From Bdellovibrionales bacterium (GTDB lineage Bacteria; Bdellovibrionota; Bdellovibrionia; Bdellovibrionales; UBA1609): a stretch of 15,640 nucleotides of DNA. A model generated the notes under the pieces. The model searched no databases. It was not told the DNA's origin and worked only from the letters and a program-made list of their open reading frames with translations. Below, one piece after another: positions 1 to 6,402 of this stretch. The DNA lies in NCBI GenBank assembly GCA_020435025.1, contig JAGRAG010000161.1:1-15640 (forward strand), written 5' to 3'. Position 1 is the stretch's first letter, and each line of letters opens with the position of its first letter. Position numbers and translations under genes: made by a program.

Positions 1-176
1 CTAAAAATCCAAAGAAAAAACAAGAAATGATTTTTTCCTTTTGAGATTTCTCATTGTCATATAATCTTATTATAGATTTTATCTTCGTTAGTTTCCCACT
101 ATCGCATTATATTATTCAAAAGGAGACGTTTGAAAACAAGCAAACAAATCCCCTGTATTTTAGCATATGAAAATTT
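1..176. other. Gene-poor left edge with promoter-like elements
   Basis: This stretch holds no gene I can defend. It is very AT-rich. On the plus strand there is a perfect TATAAT at 60-65, but no good -35 box at 16-18 bases from it, and a strong Shine-Dalgarno-like AAAAGGAGA at 118-126. The latter precedes a TTG at 130-132 that opens only 16 codons before TAG at 178-180. That could be a leader peptide, the remnant of a lost gene, or chance. A short palindrome TGAGA-TT-TCTCA lies at 42-53. I see no U-tailed terminator for the minus-strand gene that ends at 177. Confidence 0.3.
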
Positions 177-1064
177 TTAGTATGCTGTTAATTTCAACAC
201 CTTCAATACAACGCGTTTCTCCCAAGCAGACAGCTGCACAAAATTATATAAGAGATCCGGTTCACGAAGCATTTGCTCGACAACACCAATTTGATTTCCT
301 TCAAACGTCAAATCCTGAATGCGCTTTTGTAGCCATTCAATTTTTTGAGACGTAACATCTGTTCTTCGAAACACTTCATCGAACTCTAGCTGCTGCTGCT
401 CTCTGACCGTTTCAAGCTGAACCAGCTCCATCTGATGGGCTTCTATCTGGCTTCGCAGGTCTCGCTCTCTCTGTTGTAACGCCGTCTGTTTTTGAAACGC
501 TATTTTTTTCTTTTCATTCCAATTGGAAATTTCATTTTCATTCGCTCGCCGCATTCTTTTTAAAGTCGTATTATCTGGATCCGATTTTAATTTTTCATCA
601 ATGAGTGCTCTCTGATAGAGGTAATAGTCTAACTTGCCTTGTATTTCTTGTAGAACGGCATCCAAGGAGCGGCTCAGTTTGTGAATTTCCTGGATTTCAT
701 TTGAGGCGATGGCGATCAGATTCTTCTTTTCTTTCATTATCGCTACCGTATTTTGTAGTCTTTGCCAATAACCTACAACATCGGGATGTTTGATCTTCGT
801 CCGAGTGATTTCATCTTCAAGGTTCGCGCTGTGAGTATTAATAAGGCGCAGGTAGTCCCGAACAATCACATCAAAAACCGGCTGCCAAGCTCTTTGCTTT
901 GCATTTGATATACAATTACCTTTATTGGGAATCTGTCCCTTGGCACAAGTCCCAACAGCCAATTGGTTTTGTGCGATCCACAACAATTGATCTACATAAA
1001 AAACCGTGGCTTGAGAACTGGTCGCAAACAAAATAATACCAGCTAATAATAAGATGATCCTCAC
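177..1064 (-). CDS. Exported coiled-coil protein, function unknown
   Basis: A 295-residue protein of no family I recognise. Residues 1-19 form a clear Sec signal peptide (MRI, then a hydrophobic run, then SSQA with cleavage expected after Ala19). The mature protein has two cysteines, C40 and C51, that could form a disulfide in the periplasm. Residues about 105-255 are rich in Glu, Lys, Gln and Arg with heptad-like spacing and look like long coiled-coil helices. The last 35 residues are more hydrophobic and compact. The start is GTG, with GGGGGAG at 1067-1073 only two bases upstream, a short but strong Shine-Dalgarno. It is third in a minus-strand operon, 11 bases after the PIG-L gene, so it is probably co-transcribed. 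It could be a periplasmic scaffold or a cell-wall-associated factor; that role is inference only. Confidence 0.8.
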   Translation of the reverse strand: MRIILLLAGIILFATSSQATVFYVDQLLWIAQNQLAVGTCAKGQIPNKGNCISNAKQRAWQPVFDVIVRDYLRLINTHSANLEDEITRTKIKHPDVVGYWQRLQNTVAIMKEKKNLIAIASNEIQEIHKLSRSLDAVLQEIQGKLDYYLYQRALIDEKLKSDPDNTTLKRMRRANENEISNWNEKKKIAFQKQTALQQRERDLRSQIEAHQMELVQLETVREQQQLEFDEVFRRTDVTSQKIEWLQKRIQDLTFEGNQIGVVEQMLREPDLLYNFVQLSAWEKRVVLKVLKLTAY

Positions 1065-1075
1065 ATCTCCCCCTT

Positions 1076-1750
1076 TTAAAATGGCCGTTCTCGTGATTTT
1101 CGATGAAAATCATTTAGATAAGGAAGATACCACTCGTACACGCTCAACTGTCCGTCGACCAAAATTTTATGCTCCGTTAGATTCTCATAAATCAACTCGA
1201 CCTCTGACAAGGCGACCTGCACAAAAGCCTCAATCGCACTGGCCGGAACAAATTCTATAAACCGCTTGGTTTCATCATAATAGGTCCGAGAGATCAGCTT
1301 AGATTTTATCTTCCAACTAGAACGATCTAAGGAGACCACTTTTTCAGGAAAGCAATTGTAGGCTACACTATAGATCGGGCATCGGCCATAAAAAGCACGA
1401 TGGGTCACCAAAGAAACATCTTGATGATGAGGATGCCCGTACTCACCAATAACTCCGTGAGTGTAAACAATATCGGAGGTCTCTTGATCAAGCTCCTTTT
1501 GCAGCTTCTCTAAATTCAAACGAGACTCAAAAAGATCAGGCAACTGCAAACAACGAAACTGCGAAAAACCCAAAGACTGACTGGTCTTTTCCAGCTGCTC
1601 CATCCGCTCCAAGCCCTGCCCATCGGCGTTCCCATCTGTCACACAAATCAACTTCCAGCTTCGATGCGGCTCACTCATCACAAGGCCCGAAAAAAACAGA
1701 GTTTCGTCATCGGGATGAGCCACAACGATCAGTCCTGTCTCACCACTCAC
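1076..1750 (-). CDS. PIG-L/LmbE family zinc N-deacetylase
   Basis: A 224-residue cytoplasmic protein of the PIG-L/LmbE superfamily, zinc enzymes that remove the acetyl group from N-acetylglucosamine-type substrates (MshB, BshB and GlcNAc-PI deacetylase are members). The hallmark AHPDDE lies at residues 11-16: by family knowledge H12 and D15 bind zinc and D14 acts as general base. The third zinc ligand is expected in GHPHHQD at residues 105-111. The typical ERMEQLEKTSQSLG helix follows VTDGNADG. The start is GTG (1748-1750), with GGAGG at 1758-1762 seven bases upstream. Its start overlaps the stop of the NagB-like gene by four bases (GTGA), which indicates translational coupling. The pairing suggests it deacetylates an amino sugar that the NagB-like enzyme then uses. 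The substrate cannot be told from sequence. Confidence 0.88.
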   Translation of the reverse strand: MSGETGLIVVAHPDDETLFFSGLVMSEPHRSWKLICVTDGNADGQGLERMEQLEKTSQSLGFSQFRCLQLPDLFESRLNLEKLQKELDQETSDIVYTHGVIGEYGHPHHQDVSLVTHRAFYGRCPIYSVAYNCFPEKVVSLDRSSWKIKSKLISRTYYDETKRFIEFVPASAIEAFVQVALSEVELIYENLTEHKILVDGQLSVYEWYLPYLNDFHRKSRERPF

Positions 1751-2364
1751 CGAAACGCCTCCATCGCAATAACTGTCAAATCAGAGTGCTCTTTCAGTCC
1801 GTGCACTGGCAATCCAGAAGACCGATTGAGAAAATCGTGAAAAACCTCTTCCTTTCCCTCGCCCATCACCATCAACAGTATGGCCTTCGATTTCACAAAG
1901 GCCCCCACTCCATAAGAAAGGGCTCGATCTTGGGGGCTAAGACCTAAATTTTCTCTGGTAGACGCCTCTAAGTCCATTTCTCCATATACAAAATCTAAAG
2001 GTGTCTTCGGTTCATGAAAGGCTACATGTCCATTTAAACCTAGACCTAAAATTGTCAAATCCGCTATTGCGCCATCACTCACAGCAGGTGACTCCACTTT
2101 CGAAGCCCAAGTGGGAAGATGCTCTCTAAAAAATTGAGCAAAAAGTCCCTTACGTGGCCCTGTGATCACTTCGTCGACTTGCAACAGCCGCAATTGAGAA
2201 AATCCTTTAGGAACTCCCTCTTCCCAAAGGTGATACAAGGTTTGAGGAGTGGACCCCGCAGGAAGATAAAGAGAGTGCGCTTGGTATTGTGCAATTTTTT
2301 TCTCTAACCAGTGATGAGCCCAAAGACTCATAAGATGTTTATTTTCAAAATATCGAAGTTCCAT
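1747..2364 (-). CDS. NagB-like glucosamine-6-phosphate deaminase / 6-phosphogluconolactonase family
   Basis: A 205-residue sugar-phosphate isomerase/deaminase. The phosphate-binding loop LPAGSTPQTLY is at residues 34-44. VDE at 63-65 matches the catalytic aspartate region of NagB (Asp72 in E. coli), and GLGLNGHVAFHEP at 107-119 matches the NagB motif with His113 and Glu118. Asn111 stands where E. coli has Asp141, as in many Gram-positive NagB proteins. These motifs favour GlcN6P deaminase (GlcN6P to fructose-6-P plus ammonia) over 6-phosphogluconolactonase. It is shorter than typical NagB (240-266 residues), with the loss mainly between residues 75 and 100, where lid and allosteric elements usually lie. 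The ATG is preceded by GGGAGG (2368-2373). It is first in a minus-strand operon with a PIG-L deacetylase. The exact substrate is uncertain. Confidence 0.82.
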   Translation of the reverse strand: MELRYFENKHLMSLWAHHWLEKKIAQYQAHSLYLPAGSTPQTLYHLWEEGVPKGFSQLRLLQVDEVITGPRKGLFAQFFREHLPTWASKVESPAVSDGAIADLTILGLGLNGHVAFHEPKTPLDFVYGEMDLEASTRENLGLSPQDRALSYGVGAFVKSKAILLMVMGEGKEEVFHDFLNRSSGLPVHGLKEHSDLTVIAMEAFR

Positions 2365-2496
2365 AGTCCTCCCTACAAATTAGAAAATGAAATTTGCAAA
2401 AGGTCAAAGCGCAACTCTTACTCATCAAACAAAGATTATGTTACGCTAAGAGAAGTAATGATACCCTCCACAATAATTATTCTCTATACTGTGGGT
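2365..2496. promoter_or_regulatory. Divergent intergenic region between nagB-like and peptidase-barrel genes
   Basis: These 132 bases separate two divergent transcription units, so promoters for both should lie here. For the rightward gene, TATACT at 2485-2490 is a good -10 box but has no clear -35 at 17 bases. Transcription from it would begin near 2497, at the first candidate ATG, so translation would be leaderless or start at the ATG at 2512. A second weaker pair is TTATGT at 2436-2441 with TAATGA at 2456-2461, whose spacing is short. For the leftward gene, GGGAGG at 2368-2373 is a strong ribosome site. No promoter here is convincing by eye. Confidence 0.35.
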
Positions 2497-4176
2497 ATGT
2501 TGCAAAATTGGATGCGGTTCTTTGTATTACTCACCTTGTTTTTTGCCTGCTTGGAGCTTTTTGCTAAAGTGGATCCACAGATTGAGTGGGTCACATTTGA
2601 GTACGAAGATTCAAAATGGATTTTTAACAAAGACGAGACCGACCTCGCTCGTCAGTATCTTCGGGAGTACGTGCGGGCTCGTAAGGTGCTTAAGCCTCTT
2701 TTTTCAGAAAGCCCTGATTCGACGACGTTTTTAATTTTAAATAATACAGATTTCGCAAATGGCTCAGCCACAATTTGGCCCTATCCACTGATCACCCTCA
2801 ATCCAGCCCTGCCGGCACCCCGATCGTCGCTTGGGGAGTTTGCCGATCCTATGTTTGAACTAGTGCTTCACGAATACACCCACATCCTCAATCTCTATCC
2901 AGCTCACGGAATCATTAAAATTCCGCGCTGGATCTTTGGAAGTGTGATCTCTCCCAATATGCTTTTGCCACGATGGTACACAGAAGGTTTAGCCGTTTAT
3001 ATAGAATCTTATTTCGGAGATGGCCACGGTCGTTTGCACAGTCAATATATTTCTGGCCTCAGTAGAGCGTTCACTTTAAAGAATCAATGGAGTCATTATT
3101 CTATAGATCAGCTCAATGAGTTTCCACCCGATTGGTTGGGCGGAAATCGCGCCTATCTTTTAGGTGGAGTTCTCTTGGCTGAACTTTTTGAGAAAAGTGG
3201 AAATGACAAAATCGAGGTTCTTAATCAGGCTCACTCTCGGCGAGTTCCCTATTTTTTAAATGGTGCCGCTGAAAACGCAACAGAAAAAAGTTACGTCGAC
3301 TGGCTGGAAGAGAGTTACAAAAGCCTACGATCAAAAACAGAAAAACAAATACAACAACTACGTAAAGTGCAACCCGCCAAGAGCTACCCTCTTCGCCAAC
3401 CTCGGGCTGAAAACGTCAGTCCATCCATCAGCCCTAACGGAAAATACCTTGCCTACGCCAGCGCCAGTTATAGGGAAGGAGGTGCCGTCGCTCTGATTAA
3501 AAAAGGGCGAAAGGGATTTTATCGACAAAAAACAGCTCGGCTTGTGGAAGGCAAAGGAATCCAAAAGATTTCTTGGCATCCGACCCACTTGTCTTTTTAT
3601 TACGACGCCGTTTCTTCATTTGAAAGATTCCAACTCTTTTCTGATATTTATAGATACGATTTGAAAACCAAAAAAAAACAACAGCTCACCAAAGGACTAC
3701 GAGCCCATCATCCCACTGTGCATCCTGACGGGCAATGGATTTACTTTTTCCAAAACTACCCAAAGGGTCAACGGCTGGCTCGGATCGACCTTGACGGAAA
3801 AAACTTTGCAGTTCTCTTAGAACCCGAGCCTTGGACCCACCTCATTGATATGACCTTTCTTGATGGCCAGAAGCTCCTCATTTCTCAACAAAAAAAGGGA
3901 ATGACTCGAAACGCACAACTATACACAATAAAGGATCACTCCCTTGTCCAATCCAGTGTGTTTCTCTCCCAATGGTCAGGAAACATTAGTTTTGTGAAGA
4001 TGACCTCTAAAGGGCTGCTCTTTTCTTCAGATCTTTCAGGAGTAGAAAATCTCTATTTATGGGAATCCCCATTGAATGCTAATGGAAAAGCCCAACCACG
4101 TCCCGTCACCCACTCTCTAACTAGAGTGGTCGATGGAGACCTGGATCCCGATAAAAGCACCCTTTTGTTTACTTAA
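2497..4176 (+). CDS. Exported metallopeptidase plus TolB/WD40-like propeller, cut by in-frame TAA (N-terminal part)
   Basis: A 559-residue product that is the front part of a larger outer-membrane protein. Residues 1-23 form a signal peptide (hydrophobic FFVLLTLFFACLELFA). I chose ATG 2497 because the longer frame upstream runs into the divergent nagB-like gene and lacks a leader; ATG 2512 is equally possible. A gluzincin-type zinc site is visible: HEYTH at residues 125-129, with WYTEGLAVY supplying the third ligand Glu163, as in peptidase-MA-like domains. From about residue 305, repeated blades such as SPNGKYLAYAS and HPDGQWIYFF mark a TolB/WD40-like propeller. The TAA at 4174-4176 falls inside a blade (DPDKSTLLFT-stop), and the same frame carries on into a barrel domain. 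If the stop is real, the product would be a soluble periplasmic protein with an unfinished propeller. Confidence 0.75.
   Translation: MLQNWMRFFVLLTLFFACLELFAKVDPQIEWVTFEYEDSKWIFNKDETDLARQYLREYVRARKVLKPLFSESPDSTTFLILNNTDFANGSATIWPYPLITLNPALPAPRSSLGEFADPMFELVLHEYTHILNLYPAHGIIKIPRWIFGSVISPNMLLPRWYTEGLAVYIESYFGDGHGRLHSQYISGLSRAFTLKNQWSHYSIDQLNEFPPDWLGGNRAYLLGGVLLAELFEKSGNDKIEVLNQAHSRRVPYFLNGAAENATEKSYVDWLEESYKSLRSKTEKQIQQLRKVQPAKSYPLRQPRAENVSPSISPNGKYLAYASASYREGGAVALIKKGRKGFYRQKTARLVEGKGIQKISWHPTHLSFYYDAVSSFERFQLFSDIYRYDLKTKKKQQLTKGLRAHHPTVHPDGQWIYFFQNYPKGQRLARIDLDGKNFAVLLEPEPWTHLIDMTFLDGQKLLISQQKKGMTRNAQLYTIKDHSLVQSSVFLSQWSGNISFVKMTSKGLLFSSDLSGVENLYLWESPLNANGKAQPRPVTHSLTRVVDGDLDPDKSTLLFT
4174..4176 (+). 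other. In-frame TAA inside the propeller-barrel reading frame
   Basis: This single TAA interrupts a frame otherwise open from 2311 to 5379. The codons on both sides read as one propeller blade: LLFT, then TTHNGYRLYYS. No frame change is needed to join them. A CAA (Gln) codon would give this stop by one C-to-T change. Confidence 0.85.
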
Positions 4177-5379
4177 ACCACCCATAATGGTTACCGTCTT
4201 TATTACTCGCGTAGCACTCAATGGCGATTTTTAAATTCAACACTTCCACAGATCGATCCTCTTTACCCGGCTCCACAGAAGCCACCAGTTGACGACAACG
4301 AAAATCTAAGCTCTCTGGCACCTGGACCCTACAGTCCACTTAGTTATCTCCTGCCGCGCTATTGGACGCCCTATCTTTATTTTATCCCTGAAGGCACTGT
4401 CTTTCAGGCATTAACTTCAGCAACGGACCCTTTGCAAAAACACCTTTATTCGGTTGTCGGCCAAATCGACACCCTCACCCAAAAGCCCGGTGTCTCTTTT
4501 AGTTATATGAACAACGTCACCTCCTGGGAACTCGGGCTTTCTGCAGCAGACATCTATAGTTACTTTTATAGCAATCAATCTGTGCTTCACAACCAAGCTG
4601 TGCTTTTGAGTGCCACGCAGACTCTTAGCGACGACGAGCACTGGAATCTTTCTTATTTTTGGGACTACCAATCCACGCAGGAAGGCAACAACCTGGATCT
4701 TAAAAGAGATGGTCCGGGACTGGCTATAAGCTATGCAGACGTTGAGTTCAAAAAGGGGGACATCACACCGACCGGTGGTGGGGCTGTCAAAATCGCCCAC
4801 ACTGAGTATCTTGAGGGTTCGGAAAAGATTGCCTATGGCAAAACCAAATTGAATGCTCAAGGATATACAGCTTTCTGGCTCCCTAAAGGCCACGCTCTCG
4901 CGCTTCTTGCCAATGGAGTTTATGCTCCCGAATTGAGATACACCGCCATTGCAACCTCGACAATCAGTGCCCGCCTGAATTCTTTAGATCAAACTTCTCA
5001 CCTTTTACGTGGTTACCCCTCGGGAGTGTTTCTAGGAAAAAATATGCTGACGGCCAATCTAGAATATCGATTTCCCTTAAAGTCCGTCTTTCGAGGATTC
5101 CAGACCTGGCCTCTTTTTCTAAAAGATGTCCATGCAAAACTTTTTTTCGACACCACATCGTTAGATGGAATTGCCTTTGAAAAGCCAGAAGGGGCGTCAA
5201 AGAGCCAGGCCGTGAACAAAGTATTTGCAGACGAATGGTTTTCCGGCTATGGCATTGAACTGATCTCCGATTGGACCATGGGATATTACTTACCCATTTC
5301 ATTTACAATAGGTCTTCATCAAGGTATCGATAAGGAAACGGGAGGCGATCTTCGCGTCTTCTTTGGATTCGTTTTATAA
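4177..5379 (+). pseudogene. C-terminal part of the interrupted gene: last propeller blade(s) and Omp85-type beta-barrel
   Basis: Four hundred sense codons follow the TAA in the same frame. They begin with the rest of a propeller blade (THNGYRLYYSR), then a Pro-rich linker, and from about 4560 an amphipathic strand pattern with aromatic residues typical of outer-membrane barrels. LRGYPSGVFLGKNMLTANLE, encoded near 5005-5064, resembles the conserved RGY and strand motif of BamA/TamA-type surface-antigen barrels, and the chain ends in a strand, DLRVFFGFVL, with a terminal hydrophobic residue. There is no signal peptide of its own. Restart sites such as TTG 4432 or ATG 4507 have no convincing ribosome site, so this part probably cannot reach the outer membrane alone. 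It is either the broken half of a pseudogene or is reached by readthrough or after a sequencing correction. Confidence 0.7.
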
Positions 5380-5407
5380 CATTGCTATTGACCAGAGGGA
5401 CCTTCCT

Positions 5408-6202
5408 ATGGACATTGTATTATTGATCATTCTAGGTATGGCCACAGGATGGGTTTCTGCTTTTTTAGGAGTGGGTGGCGGTTTTTTTATGGTGCCGCTT
5501 CTTTACGCTCTGTTTCCGACTCTTCCTCATGGAACCGTGATCGCCACCTCGTTGGGTGTGATCTCCGTCAATGCGACAATGAATGTTTGGCTTTATCAAA
5601 AAAAGGGACTTCAATCCGAAAGATCCATATGGCTTCCCATGGCACCGGGCCTTCTTATTGGAGCTGTGATCGGCAGTGAATCCGTTTTGCTCCTACCCAC
5701 CTCATTGGTCAAAAAGATTTTCGCTATCTCTTTGCTCATCATTGCCGCAAGAATGCTCTTAAAAAAAGCAGAAACCACCATCGAATCTGAAGCCACTGTT
5801 CCAGTAAAACCCTTTTGGCTTTGGTCTTTCCTTTTAGGATCTCTTGCGGGATTCGCTTCGGGCCTAACAGGTCTCGGCGGAGGAGTTGTTTTAATTCCCA
5901 TCTTTTTTTTGGTCTTTCAAATGTCGGCTCGATTGGTCCCTTTTTACTCCAACATCCTTATGGTTTATGCTGCCATCGCTGGTTCAATAAGATTTGGTTT
6001 GGCCAGTGGAGTGCGCCCGCTTCTTTACCCTCATTGGCAAGTAGGACACATTAATCTTTTGTTGATCTTAAATATTTTAGTCGGGTCGCTTATGAGTAAC
6101 CGCTTTGGAGTGAGTGCTAGTTTGAAAACGTCCGAGCCCGTCAAACGCTACTTGTTCATCTTATTGCTCTTTGTTTTCTCCGCAAAAATGTTTCTTGCCT
6201 AA
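5408..6202 (+). CDS. TauE/SafE family membrane transporter
   Basis: A 264-residue inner-membrane protein with about eight hydrophobic segments. It shows the two-fold repeat of the TauE/SafE (formerly DUF81) family, each half carrying the glycine signature: GVGGGFFMVP near residue 21 and GLGGGVVLIP near residue 155. Members are linked to export or uptake of sulfur-containing organic anions such as sulfite, sulfoacetate or taurine-derived compounds, but specificity cannot be read from sequence. I chose ATG 5408 because AGAGGGA at 5394-5400 sits seven bases upstream and the protein then begins directly with the first membrane helix. An in-frame TTG at 5363 overlaps the previous gene and is unlikely. 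It starts 28 bases after the barrel gene and is probably co-transcribed with it. No sulfur-metabolism gene is nearby. Confidence 0.85.
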   Translation: MDIVLLIILGMATGWVSAFLGVGGGFFMVPLLYALFPTLPHGTVIATSLGVISVNATMNVWLYQKKGLQSERSIWLPMAPGLLIGAVIGSESVLLLPTSLVKKIFAISLLIIAARMLLKKAETTIESEATVPVKPFWLWSFLLGSLAGFASGLTGLGGGVVLIPIFFLVFQMSARLVPFYSNILMVYAAIAGSIRFGLASGVRPLLYPHWQVGHINLLLILNILVGSLMSNRFGVSASLKTSEPVKRYLFILLLFVFSAKMFLA

Positions 6203-6402
6203 TTGGCTGATGCAATGAGTCGGCGGTGGACTTGCCAGTTAGGAACTCCTTTAGAGGAAATTACAATTTTAAGAATCTCTCATTAAAAAAACAAAAAAAG
6301 CCATAGCGAAATGAATTTTTTAACTCTTCATTAGTAAAGTTTCATGATAGACTCGCAACAAACAAGATGAAATAATTTTTATAGTTTCCAGAGAGGCATT
6401 CC
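6203..6402 (+). promoter_or_regulatory. Upstream region of odhA
   Basis: These 200 bases must carry the promoter of the 2-oxoglutarate dehydrogenase genes. The best pair I find is TTAACT at 6320-6325 and CATGAT at 6343-6348 with a 17-base spacer, downstream of an A-rich tract at 6285-6299 that could act as an UP element. An inverted repeat AATGAA (6310-6315) / TTCATT (6327-6332) overlaps the -35. TATAGT at 6380-6385 is too close to the ribosome site to serve. I see no convincing terminator for the transporter gene. Confidence 0.3.

Noticed and set aside
2379..2407. TTGACC-N17-TCTAAT as the promoter of the nagB-like gene (minus strand)
   Set aside because: The spacing is ideal, but transcription would begin near 2372, inside the strong GGGAGG ribosome site, which would remove part of it.
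2311..2496. Earlier start for the metallopeptidase gene, extending its frame upstream
   Set aside because: The extra 62 residues would overlap the divergent nagB-like gene and put a charged stretch before the signal peptide.
4187..4189. ATG just after the internal TAA as a restart codon
   Set aside because: It is out of frame with the barrel sequence and has no ribosome site.
4177..4431. Frameshift as the cause of the interruption in the barrel gene
   Set aside because: The part after the stop continues in exactly the same frame, and the blade reads through without offset. Only the TAA is out of place.
4417..4893. 158-codon open frame on the minus strand opposite the barrel segment
   Set aside because: It has no recognisable domain or ribosome site, and the plus strand there shows clear barrel features. 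It is a shadow frame.
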